Shown here one piece after another: positions 24,721-35,513 of a DNA stretch of 64,000 nt (position 1 is the first letter of the stretch; the number at the start of each line of letters is the position of its first letter). Location of the stretch: positions 174,202,790 through 174,266,789 of the forward strand of contig NC_133647.1 in assembly GCF_009905375.1 (NCBI RefSeq). Reading direction: 5' to 3'. Source of the stretch: Apium graveolens. Taxonomy: Eukaryota > Streptophyta > Magnoliopsida > Apiales > Apiaceae. The notes beneath the pieces were generated by a model that was given only the letters and a program-made list of their open reading frames with translations, was not told the origin of the DNA and ran no database searches. A program made the translations under genes and the position numbers.

Positions 24721-25767
24721 TGTTAGTCCCTAACAATGCAACAAGAATTACAGAAAGGGGGTTGAATGGAATTTTTGAACCTTTTTCACAAATTATAAAA
24801 TTTTCTATCTTAATAATATATAAGTGTTTGATTTGCAGAGTGCGGAATAAGAAGTTAGTAAAATCAGAACACAAGTAATTAAAAACACAAGTCTTTAAAA
24901 ACTTTCTGGTGGATTTGAATATATCCACCAAAGATATATATTATATCAAGAGAACTCTGTGTAGCTAAATTAGCTCATAGCTGCTTACAAATATGAACAA
25001 CTAAGTTTACAGAGAAATGCTAAGAATACAGCTTACAAATGTTTCTCTGAGAAAATGTTCTTAGTCTTGTTGTTCTATTTGCTACTTCTTGGTTTATATA
25101 TCACCAAAATTACAAAGTAATAAGACAAGATAATAAAACAATACCTATCAAGTCTAATACTCTGCTGCTGCATTACTCTATTCCAGCATCTTTGAATATC
25201 TTCATAATAGCATGGAAATGACAATGCTTATTTATTCTCTAAAATCCAGTTGAATAGGCTTCCACATTCCTTTTGCATACACTCGACGCATGTGACTGTG
25301 TTTTCACTGTCAACGGATATTTGAATTGACCATTCATTGAGTACATGATTATCCGTCGAGTTGTCTTGTTGATCATCCGTTGAGTGGCTTTGTTGATCAT
25401 CTGTCGAGTAGCAATCTGGCACTTGACTTCATTTCATTTATGTAGAATTACAAGACATCATCTATGTATAATTAATCAACCTATCTTGCATATCTAATTA
25501 AAGTCAACATGACTTATATGCTACTACAGAATCCATACAAAGATATATGCAGAAATGTGCTACAGACTTATTATTACATAAGCTACTCACTCGATGGATA
25601 ACAATACATTATCCGTCGGGACTATAATGAGTCATCCGTCGGGACTATAATGAGTCATCCGTCGGGACTATGTTTGCTTATTCGTCGAGTGCTACATTTT
25701 TCACTATGTTAAATCTACTAAGATGTTTTATTAATGAAATCATCAAGTTCACAACATATCCACAACA
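24721..25767 (-). repeat. 3' LTR of element E
   Basis: Minus strand TGTTGTGGATATG ... GGGACTAACA, with a TATTCAACCCCC-like run near its end, as in related SIRE LTRs. It contains many copies of an ATCCGTCGAG-type motif, including the tandem block at 25611-25671. No 5' partner is in the window, so the borders rest on the polypurine tract and the TG/CA ends. Confidence 0.78.
25611..25671. repeat. 23-bp tandem repeat in the E LTR
   Basis: Almost three copies of ATCCGTCGGGACTATAATGA plus GTC, starting at 25611, 25634 and 25657. Each carries the ATCCGTCG motif dispersed over this element. Confidence 0.9.
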
Positions 25768-25768
25768 A

Positions 25769-25780
25769 TCTCCCCCAATT
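25769..25780 (-). other. Polypurine tract of element E
   Basis: Minus strand AATTGGGGGAGA immediately before the LTR start TGTTGTGG. The same GGGGGAGA form occurs before the D LTRs. Confidence 0.8.
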
Positions 25781-25956
25781 TATGTCTACTGGAATTGTAG
25801 CCATAAATTAAGAGAAACTTGATGATAACAAAACACCCTAAAAATACAGCTTTTAAAGGTAAGTAGATAAAACTGTAAAGTGCTTCGATTAATAAAATGT
25901 ACAAAGATTGGCTCACAGTCATTTTCAAGGTGCTCCTCTAGCCTGAGCAGATTAAT

Positions 25957-28900
25957 CTATTTCCTTGAAGATCTAGATCTCTTCCCAAGCTTTCTGTTGT
26001 TTTCTTCTATCTGATTTTGAAGCTGTCTGTGGAATTCCAGTTCATCAGATTCTAAGAGATTTAGCTTTTCTTGCATTTCCAAAAGAGACTTATTGCTAGA
26101 GATGCTCAATTGGTCTTCTAATCTGAAAAATATTCTAACTCCTTTGTCATCCATGAACTCCATCAGCCAGTAGGGCCTTAGATGCACTCTACTTCCTGTG
26201 TAGGGAATAGTAAGAGTCTTTGGGAGTGCATATTTGGCTCTAATACTCCTCAGTTCTTCAATCTTTTTAAGAACAAGTCTCCTTGTTGTAACATTGAATC
26301 CAAAGTTCTTCTTGAATGATGAATAAACCTTAATCAGCACAGATTGGCTTTCTTGAAGGATCCTGTGAAGTGGCCACTGTATCTCTTTTCCTCCCTTGTA
26401 CTTGAACACTAACCTTTCAGGTAGATTCCTGTAAGCATCAATCCCTTTAACTTCTTTCAGTTCATCTAGATAGAGATTTAAATCTGAGAATTCCTTGATG
26501 TCACAGATGTACATGTAATCTCTTTTGTTGACTTTGGATTGAATTTGGTTAGAGATTTAGATTTGAGAGGTGACAGTTTCACTTTCTTGACTGCCCTTGA
26601 CTTTGTTCTCTCTGGCTTGGCAAGGATTGGCAAATGGAAATCAGGAATTGGTAGACTTTCCCAGTCTATTGGTTCATCCTTGGGAACAATAGGTTCACCA
26701 TGAATGTTCTTGTAGGGATCCACCACCTTAATATCTTCAAATACCACTGAGAGTTTTGATTCTTGAGTTGTAGTTGGAGTGGATTCCTTTGGAAATTGAT
26801 CCTCCAATTCTTTATCAACAAGGTCCAATTTCTTTTTGGTTCTTTTAGCCAATTCCTTGTATCTGTGAGACTTCTTCTGTTGTGGTTCACTTTTCTTCTT
26901 TACATCTTGAGATTCAGCGATTTCAGATGGCTTGGCAGAGATTTGTTGAGTGGTTTTCATAGCTTGCAATTTGGCTAAGATAGTAGCTTGCTCTTTCCTT
27001 TGTTTAACCTTTTTAGCATCTAGAGCATCTTGCTTCTTTTCTTGCTTCAATCTTGCCTTTTGTCCTCTCTTTGCTTTAGAAAATTGAGGGTGTCCAGCCA
27101 CCACACAAATTTCTTTACCATTCCTGAAAACTTTAGCAATTCTCCTATCCAAACTGAATTAGCTGGATCCTTGTAGAAGGCAATGGATCTTGATAACAGT
27201 TTCTTCTCATCTTGCTTAGGTGTCTCATACACTGTGTCCAAGGGGTTCTTTAGTGATGATTTTGGATAGTTCAGCCTTGGCTTCAAAATTATTTCAGCCT
27301 TTGGAGATTTGATGCAGGATGGTTGTCCTCTTTCCAGATAGTTCATACTCATTTCATTCACAGAGATTTGCCTGACTTTAGAGTGATGAATGGCTGACTT
27401 TTCTGGCTTCTTTGCTAGCCCAAACTTCTTTTGAATGTCCTCATCAATTTTCTCCCAGTTGATTGGAATCAACTGCTCCTTTTCAGCTGCTCTTATATTG
27501 GCTGCTGCTTCATTTATCAGATTAATGTTGTCTTTGGCTGGTGGCTTGGTGAAAGTAATTGAAGGTACAATTACTTTTCTAACTTCAATGTTGAGCACTT
27601 TTTCTCCCCCTCACTCCTAGAGTCCTCTTTCTCCCCCTTTTTGTTATCAGCAAGTTGAGTAGAGGAGGTCTGTGCAGCCACCAGTTTCTGAAGCAAGTCT
27701 GTCTGTTGAGCTTGGTGTAGATGAATTGCTATTAGAGATGCTTCCATTGCTGACATTCTTGTATCTAAGGCATCTATATTTGTGGCAAGATCATAATTTT
27801 TCCTGAGTTATCTCTTGATGTCAAGCATTGTAGCTTCTGGAAGTTTAGAGTCCATCTTGTCAGAAATGGTCTTTTTCATCTCATCAATATCACCCTTGAT
27901 AGTGTTGACATCTCGAGCATGTTGAAAACCTTGAATTTGTTGTAGTTGCAGAGAGGCAAGGTGTGCTTGAAGGAGCTTTTTGGTGTTGGCATTTGTGGTG
28001 GTTTGAAGAGCAGAATTTGTCTGATTTATGAGTTGAATCAGGGTTGTCTTGAAGTAGTGTTCATCACAGTGCTTTGAAAATGCCCATGATGGCATGCCTG
28101 ATCTTGAACGGGAGTCTACTTCTCCCCCTATGTCCAATGGCTCTTCTTCACTATCTCCACCTTCACTCCAAAGAATTCTTCTGAACCACCAGTCTCATAA
28201 TCAACATCACCAGCTATAGAGGGCAAAGTTGTGATGGCATCCTTAGCTCTTAGCATTGACTGTGAGGTGTGCACCAAGTTAAGCATCCTTTCTGTATTGT
28301 CATTGCCCTGTTCAGCTAGAAGTTGATATGCTGAAACAGGGTGAGTAAATGTCTCAGCATCAAGGGAGGTGGAATCTATAACAGCTTGAGGTTGCTAAGA
28401 TAGTCCCTCCCTATCTGCATCCTGGACATTCATTGACTCACTTACAATAACATTTCCCTTATATCTTCAGTACCTGCTTTTCTCTCATAATCTCTCTTTT
28501 CTTGCATCAAGGTCTCACCTTGGCTCCGCACCTTCACACCCTCACCTTCACCATCTAAGGTGGGACTCCACACACTCTCTTTTGCCAATCCTGAAGAACT
28601 GGATTACATATTTTCACTCTTTTCCTCTCCTTTTTCCTGGGAGCAACCCAGACTCTCACTCATATTTTCACTCTTTTCCCTCAATCCTAGAAGTGATTGT
28701 ACTAGCACTAAGTCTTCTGCACTTGAGATAATTGAGGAAATATGAAGCTGTGCAGAGACACTCGACGGATAGGGGACATCCGTCAGGGTAGTAGTTTGGC
28801 TAGCCGACGGAAAACTGCTGTTAAGCTTATCCTTCGGGATACAATCACTACTCGACGGATGAACAATATCCATTGAGAGAGTAGGAATAAATGAGTTTGG

Positions 28901-30526
28901 AGTGGAAACTATTGTGGACTCTGTGCAGATTGATGAGTATTTTGGCACAGATGTCTCAACAGTTCCTAAAAGAATTGGCAAGTGAGCCAACAAATCATCC
29001 AAAAGATGATGCTCACTTGCACTAGATTTTGGCTTCCCCAACAGAGTTAAAGAAGGGGAATCAGGGATTGATGTGTTGATCATGTCCACATCTAGAGAGT
29101 TTATGGGAGAATTTGGTGTTTGGGGTGCTTCTATCACTAACGATTTTGGCTGTGACTCCACATTTATTGGAGCCACATCAAACTGACTTTGTGAAGGTGC
29201 AGTGACTGTGTCTTTCACACCAGTTTGCACAGTGTGTGTACCCTGTGCATCCCCAATGGATTTTGATTTCTTCTTTCTAGCACAGGTTTGGGGTGAGCTT
29301 GTGTCCCTTACCCTTTTGGCATGTGCTCTTGGTTGAGAGCTTTGTTCAATAGTCACATCCTTTTGGGAGGATGTAACTATAAATGAGCTTTTATCCTTAT
29401 TAAGCACTGCAGTTTGTTGGGAAACTGCAGTGTGGATAGGCTGGGAAACACTCACATCTCCAACCTTAGCCTTAGGGTTTCTTTTATGTTCACCCTGTCC
29501 CTCACCTGCCTTACCCACCTTCACACTCCCCTCTTTTGGTTTGGTAGATTTTACAACTGGCATCTTCTGAGAGATACAAGAGGGGGCTTTCTTTGACTTG
29601 GATTTAGAAATTTTTGTTGATTTGATAGCTTGGGTAGGCAATTGTTGGGTCATTGACACAGTTACCATAGCTACACTAGAATGCAAAGAAATTTGTGAGG
29701 TTGGAAGAGTAGGGACAGATGAACTTACCTCACTTACCTAAGGTGCTTCCATTACAGGGAAATAGAAGAGTGGCACCTCCTTGTGATGGTTTGCCCTGTT
29801 TAAATCTGCAATAATTCTTCTCTCTTGAACCCAACAATCTAATTTGTTGTTTGGGTTCTCAAGCATAATTTCCTCAGAGAGGTGGTTAGCTAGCATCATA
29901 AAAAATCTAGCATAGTAAACATTTTTACCCCTCTTATTTAACTCCCCTAATTTAAACCCCAACTCAAACAAAACAAGATCACTAAAATTAAAGAACTTAT
30001 CTGTAACTAGCATGTAAAGCATGTTAAGCATAGAAATATTGACATAATCAAAATTACTGATTTTACCAGAAAAGACCTTGGTAACTACATCACACATGAA
30101 ACTCCATTCTTTCCTAAGACCCAACCTCCTAATATCAATTAACTTAGAAATAGAGAGTGCATAGTTCATGGAATTTAGCATATTAACAATATTAGTATCT
30201 GTGTGTGGTGAAGTTACAGTATTATCAGGAATTTTGAAACATGCTTTAACAATATCACTGTTAATACATAATTCTTTACCTTTAATAGTGAGTGTGATGG
30301 TCTTATCAGTTGAGTTGTACACAGCAGTTGACCACATTTCCTCAACAACCTCACAGAAGATGGTGGGTGATTCTAGCATGGCATAGTTGAGTTTACAGTT
30401 CTTCACAAAATCCATCATTTTGTGGTAGTCACCAGTCTGTTGAATCCCCTTATTTACTAGAGCCGTGAAGTTGTTCTTCTCATAGATGAATCCAGTTTGT
30501 GACATGATCTTGACAACTGGTGCCAT
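25957..30526 (-). pseudogene. Downstream (env-like position) ORF region of SIRE-type element E
   Basis: About 4.57 kb of largely open minus-strand sequence after pol. It starts at MAPVVKIMSQTGFIY (30526) and ends with a basic KLGKRSRSSRK tail (25957). An in-frame stop at 29738-29740 splits off the first 262 codons, and the frame then runs on to a stop at 28604-28606. Several frameshifts separate the later open pieces (28137-27808, 27756-27571, 27598-27047, 27152-26478, 26514-25957). The N-terminal part looks globular; the middle is Ser/Thr/Pro/Lys-rich; the last part is Lys/Glu-rich with likely coiled coils. Element F has a related start (MAPKNLIVDGAKFVPNN). SIRE elements are known for such an extra ORF, sometimes called env-like. 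I see no clear signal peptide or fusion motif, so the function is unknown. Confidence 0.7.
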
Positions 30527-31052
30527 TGTTAGAGAGTGGAAATTCCAGAGATAGAGATGATAATTGCTTTTGAGAAAGTGAGAATTTAGAGCAGAAGATT
30601 TGAGAATGATAAAAGAAAAGTAATGGAAATGAGTTAAGCTTCTATACTATCTCAAAAATAACTGTCAAAAATAATAAAGTAAAATAAAGTAACCAATAAG
30701 AATTGCCCAAAATAGCCGTTAAAAAAAATAAACTTTAAAAATTCCTTCAATTATCTTTCGTGTTATGCTTACAAACTGTAAGTATACTCGGTGAATAATG
30801 TTCAGAGAATCAACGGCTAAGAATAAGAAAATTCGAAAGATGAGGATAAATCAGTTATCCGTCGAGTCATAAAATATTCCAGAAAAGTAATTGCTTTTTA
30901 TTTGATAATTGTATACCGACGGATGATCAAACTCGATGGATAATGATCATCCGCCAAGATGTAAATTTTGACTTAGCCAAAATTTCATCCAAGACTGAAA
31001 AATCAATTAAATTTCTGGCTGCATAATAACTTGCAAATTATCTGAAAAAAAT
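30527..31052 (-). other. Spacer between pol and downstream ORF of element E
   Basis: AT-rich, non-coding. It holds several copies of the ATCCGTCGAG-type motif in both orientations near 30848-30960. A promoter or splice signal for the downstream ORF could lie here, but none is clear. Confidence 0.5.
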
Positions 31053-31427
31053 TTAAGAATAATTTAGCATACCTAACTCACTTACCAACCTTGAAAAGGT
31101 GGATTCATCCAGTGGCTTGGTAAATATATCTGCAAGCTGCTTTTCACTTGGAACAAAATGTAGTTCCACGGTACCATTCATTACATGTTCCCTTATGAAG
31201 TGGTACTTGATGTCTATGTGATTTGTCCTTGAATGCTGTACTGGATTTTCAGTGATGGAAATTGCACTTGTGTTATCACAGAAAATGAGAATTCTTTCAA
31301 CTTGCAAACCATAGTCTAGCAGTTGGTTTTTCATCCACAAAATCTGTGCACAGCAACTGCCAGCAACAATATATTCAGCTTCAGCTGTGGAAGTAGAAAC
31401 TGAATTTTGCTTTTTACTAAACCAGGA
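31053..31427 (-). pseudogene. Copia RNase H C-terminus of element E
   Basis: The translation reads [67 protein letters not shown] and [14 protein letters not shown], the conserved end of copia pol. It is cut at 31427 by the LTR of element F. It is closely related to the same part of element F (40160-40544), so E and F belong to one lineage. Confidence 0.92.
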
Positions 31428-32035
31428 TGTTAGATATATTTGTGATGTCATGTCTAATGATGATTTGTGTTTAGTTTTCAGATCTTACTTAACAGGAAAA
31501 ATCAGTACTTAATTGGAAATTAGTACTTATACTGAAGTCAGGACTTAAGATATCAGAACTTAAGTTATCAGAACTTAAGTTATCAGGAGATATTTATCAG
31601 GAGATAATATCAGGACTTAAGGAGACTTTCAGATGTTGAAAGGAAAGAAGATCAAGACAAATGCAGGAAGAGATATGCATGAAAAAGGAATTCTATGAAG
31701 AATAGAATACTTGGAAGAAAAGATAACTGATTGATATATTTTAGGAAGCAGAATTATATTCAATATCAATTAGAAGATTATCTTGTAACTGTGTAGTATA
31801 TAAACACAGACATAGGGTTTACACTATATGTATTATCAAAATCGAGATTATTATTCATTGTAACCCTAGCAGCTCTCATGATAATTTGTTCATCATCGAG
31901 AAAGGACAGTTCCATATTATAACAGAGTTTATTGTGTTAAATAAAATCTGTGTTCTGTTACTTGTGTTTTTTAATTCGATTTGATTGTAGTAAACACTGT
32001 ATTCAACCCCCTTCTACAGTGTGTGTGACCTAACA
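31428..32035 (+). repeat. 5' LTR of element F
   Basis: TGTTAGATATATTTGTGATG ... GTGTGACCTAACA, with matching TGTTAG/CTAACA ends and a primer site two bases on. It contains a run of ATCAG(A/G/T)ACTTAAG motifs (31500-31625), TATATAAACACAG as a TATA region near 31797, and the ATTCAACCCCCTTCTACA end typical of SIRE LTRs. Confidence 0.85.
31797..31806 (+). promoter_or_regulatory. TATA box in element F LTR
   Basis: GTATATAAACAC lies about 240 bp before the LTR end. This suits a start site for the genomic transcript shortly downstream. Confidence 0.5.
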
Positions 32036-32037
32036 AG

Positions 32038-32049
32038 TGGTATCAGAGC
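32038..32049 (+). other. Primer binding site of element F (tRNA-Met)
   Basis: TGGTATCAGAGC two bases after the LTR terminus CTAACA. Confidence 0.9.
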
Positions 32050-32090
32050 AATCTGTTAACTTACATACAGTTTAAGATCCAAAATTAATC

Positions 32091-34397
32091 ATGTCTGAAG
32101 AAACACAAACTCCAACCAAGCCCACCAAAACTGAAGAACCTCCAAAGACTCAAATCCATAATCGATATGAGACTATTTGGGTTCCCATACTGAAACCATC
32201 TGAATATCCCATATGGAAGGTGATGATGTCTATGTTTCTGGAAGCTACAGATCTAGAATACCTTGACAGAATCAATGAAGGACCACATAAGCCAACCAAG
32301 CTCTCTGTTGTAGTTGCAGATCAGCCAGCACAGACAGTATTAAAGGAGAAAAATGAATATACAGCTGAAGATATCTCATCTATTGCTAAGGATGCAAAGG
32401 TACGACATTTGTTGTATAGTGCCATTGATAATGTCATGTCAAACAGGGTAATCAACTGCAAGACTGCAAAGGAGATATGGGATGCCTTGGAAATAAGATG
32501 TCAGGGAACTGATTCAATTAAGAAAAATATGAGGACTATACTCACTCAAGAGTATGAGCACTTTGACTCAAAACCTAATGAGTCATTAACTGGATTATAT
32601 GACAGATTTGTCAAACTCTTGAATGATCTGTCACTGGTGGACAAGGAATATGAACTTGAAGATTCAAATCTTAAATTCCTGTTAGCTCTTCCTGAAAGTT
32701 GGGATTTGAAGGCCACCACTATAAGAGACAACTATGTTCTTGATGAAATAACTCTTGATGAAATTTATGGGATGCTCAAGACTCATGAACTTGAGATGGA
32801 ACAAAGAAGCAAGAGGAATGGAAGAAAGTCAAGGACAGTTGCTCTTAAGGCTGAGGAGGATGTCCCCAAAGTAGCTGCCTCAAGAAAAGGCAAGGGAAAA
32901 GCTCTCATCACAAAGTCTGATACTGATTCATCAAGCTCTGATAGTGATGATGACTCAGAAACTGAAAACTTACCTGAGATGGATCCTGATGAAGAGATGA
33001 TGAAGCTGTGTGCTCTTATGGTGAAATGAATCACAAGGATTGCATACAGGAAATTTAGAAAGGGAAAGAAATTTTCCAGGAAGGGTTTCAGAAAATATGA
33101 AGGCAAGGGAGGAAAGTCTGACAGAGGAGATTACTCAAATGTCAAATGCTACAACTGTGGTGAGAAAGGTCATATATCTCCTGATTGCAAGAAAGTGAAG
33201 AGTAACAAAGGCAAGGCACTTGTCACAAAGAAGAAAAGATGGACAGACACTTCAGATTCTGAAAGTGAGGTGAACTATGCCTTAATGGAAAATGCTGATA
33301 GCAGTTCTGATGTTGCTGAGTTAAAGGTACCTCAAACTACTTATGCCTTTTATACTGATGATATTACTGAGTTGAGAAGATATCTTGAAACCATGTTCAT
33401 TAGTTGTAGAGATCAAATTTTAACATGTGAAAGATTAACTTCTGAAAATCTTGCTTATAAAAAGAGGAATGATTATTTAGAAAAAGAGTTAGTCATGTTC
33501 CATCAAACTCAGAAAGATAGAGATGATGCCTTTTATGTTAGGGATGAAGTACTTAAAATGAATGAATCTCTAAAAACTGAGTTAGAAAAGGAAAGAGAGA
33601 TTATCAGGACTTGGACTAACTCTGGCAGAACAACTCAGAATTTGTTAAGTAGTGGAAACTGGAAAGAGGGTTTAGGTTATGGAGATGATAAGAATGATAA
33701 AGGAACTGTGGAAATTAAGCCTATAGTTGTTAAACAAAAGCCAAAGGTAAATCCTGTTAAGTTTGTAGCTGTAAAGTCTGATATTGATAAATCAGAAGTT
33801 AAAGAGAAATTAACTTCTGATAAACCAAAACATGATATGCCAACTGAAGTTAACATAGGCTTAATGACTAAGAAGCAGCTTAAGCATAAGCTGAAAGATA
33901 TTAAGAATGTAAACAAGGTAAAGCCACCTAGGAAAAATAGGAATGGAAAGGAAGGTGTGAATAAAAGCAATGATTATAAGCCTGTTCCTAATGCTCCTAG
34001 AAAGAAATGTTATAATTATGGAAATTCTAACCATCTGGCTTCTTTTTGTAGGAAGAATAAGAGCATAAACTCGTTACCTTCAAAGTCAGGAGTTAAGAGT
34101 CAGTCTGTTAGATATAGGCCACAAAATCCTTGTTTTTATTGTGGTAGTTTATGGCATTCCATTTATACTTGTAAGGAATATCATAGTTTGTACTATGATT
34201 ATTATCAAATAAAACCTTCTTTAAAGAAAGTTAGCATTATTCCTTCTAGTGTAAGTTCTGATGCAAAGTCTGATATTGTAAATTCTGATAAGAAAACTGT
34301 TAAGATAAACTATGATGCTAAATCAACTGCAAATATTAACAAACTTAATAAGGCCAAAGGATCCAAGCAAGTCTGGGTCCTTAAAACTAATCATTAG
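32091..34397 (+). pseudogene. SIRE-type gag of element F
   Basis: It starts MSEETQTPTKPTKTEEPPKT, 42 bases after the primer site. The N-terminal UBN2/copia gag core is clear (VINCKTAKEIWDALE, YEHFDSKPNESLTGLYDRF, LPESWDLKATTIRDN), followed by an acidic serine run and a CYNCGEKGHISPDC zinc knuckle near 33147. The long C-terminal part has coiled-coil-like Lys/Glu sequence and two further Cys/His clusters (CYNYGNSNHLASFC, CFYCGSLWHSIYTC). This long Gag is usual for SIRE elements. One in-frame TGA at 33027-33029 breaks it; otherwise the frame is open to the TAG at 34395. It would form the particle shell and bind RNA. Confidence 0.92.
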
Positions 34398-34886
34398 TGA
34401 TCTTTGTGATTGCAGGGCAACAGGAAAAACATCCTAGTTTTGGACAGTGGATGTTCAGGACATATGACTGGAAATAAAGCCCTGCGATCAGACTTTGTGG
34501 AGAAAGCTGGCCCAGGTGTTTCTTATGGAGATGGCAATATTGGAAAAACTCTGGGATATGGCAATATCAATCTTGGGAATGTCATCATTGAAAAAGTAGC
34601 TCTTGTCTCAAGACTTAAACACAATTTGCTGAGTGTTAGTCAAATCTGTGACAGAGGTTATCATGTGGATTTCTTTGAAGAACACTTTGAAGTTGTAAGC
34701 AAATCTATAGGCAAAGTTGTTCTGAAAGGATACAGGCATGGTAACATTTATGAAGCAAAGATTTCAATAAGTTCTGATGGTTTTGCAATTTGTCTGTTAA
34801 GTAGAGCATCAATTGAAGAAAGTTGGAATTGGCACAAGAAACTCTCTCATTTAAATTTCAACAATATAAATGAACTAGTAAAGTCC
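34398..34886 (+). pseudogene. Protease and pre-integrase part of element F pol
   Basis: The frame has three stops just after gag (TAG, TGA, TGA within 34395-34409), then opens. The copia protease active site is intact in LDSGCSGHMTGNKALRSDF near 34440, and the pre-integrase segment ends in WHKKLSHLNFNNINELVK. The sequence then changes abruptly to element H. A TTGTGATTGCAG before the open part resembles a 3' splice site. Confidence 0.88.
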
Positions 34887-35315
34887 AGGTAGTGTAGCTC
34901 CATGTAGCCTAGCCTCAAGAACCCTCCGCGTCACATGAATCTCCTCTCGAAGCTCCCTCACACCACGATCAACATCTGTAGTCCTAATGATATGCTGTAG
35001 CTCTCGGATTTGGGCCAACAAGGAATCACGCTCCAATAGAAGAGCCTCATACCGGTAGTAAGGAACTGGGGGCAATGTAGACTGGAATGGGGCACTCGCA
35101 ACTGAATACCCAGTGGAATCTGAATCAGCTGGTGGAGGTCCTCTGATAGGTGGCCTCATGCCTGGGGGTGGAATGGCCTGCAGTGGTACGGGCTGCAACA
35201 CAGGTGGAGGTAGAATAGCCAATGCTGGTGGAACAACAGGACGTGGATCTGATAATGGTACTCCAACTGAAGGCTCTGAGTGATCAGCTGATACGGGGAT
35301 AAAAGAGTCGGCCAT
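34887..35315 (-). pseudogene. Proline-rich gag N-terminal ORF of element H
   Basis: Starts MADSFIPVSADHSEPSVGVP, followed by a strongly Pro-rich middle (PPALAILPPPVLQPVPLQAI) and a helical end (LLLERDSLLAQIRELQHII, then RELREEIHVTRRVLEARLHG). It is truncated at the junction with element F, after about 140 residues. Position after the primer site and the Pro-rich-then-helix layout match the ORF of element C. It is probably the N-terminal region of a Tekay-type Gag. Confidence 0.6.
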
Positions 35316-35497
35316 CGCTGCTATCTGAAATCATATCATAATATAAGAATCTCGAACCACGACGCGAATTATACTAATACCTGTTATACCATAGCACTCA
35401 ACCTCTCGACGTTCTATCTTTCTATTCCTTACATCTAATCCTAGCCCTCTACCCATTCCCGTCAACCTAGGCTTGTGTCAGTGACTTATAACTTGTA

Positions 35498-35509
35498 GCT
35501 CTGATACTA
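35498..35509 (-). other. Degenerate primer binding site of element H
   Basis: Minus strand TAGTATCAGAGC, a few bases after the LTR end CGCCACA. One base off the usual TGGTATCAGAGC. Confidence 0.65.
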
Positions 35510-35513
35510 AACA

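Larger units (their letters stand above)
24721..31427 (-). mobile_element. SIRE/Maximus-type copia element E, 5' part lost
   Basis: On the minus strand: the C-terminal end of copia RNase H (31427-31053), a spacer, a very long downstream ORF region (30526-25957), a polypurine tract, and a 3' LTR (25767-24721). An extra ORF after pol is the hallmark of SIRE/Maximus elements. Element F interrupts it at 31427/31428. The rest of pol, gag and the 5' LTR are not found on the other side of F, so that part was deleted or lies outside the window. Confidence 0.85.

Noticed and set aside
25611..25671. CRISPR-like spaced repeats
   Set aside because: The three 23-bp copies are head-to-tail without spacers and lie in a plant LTR.
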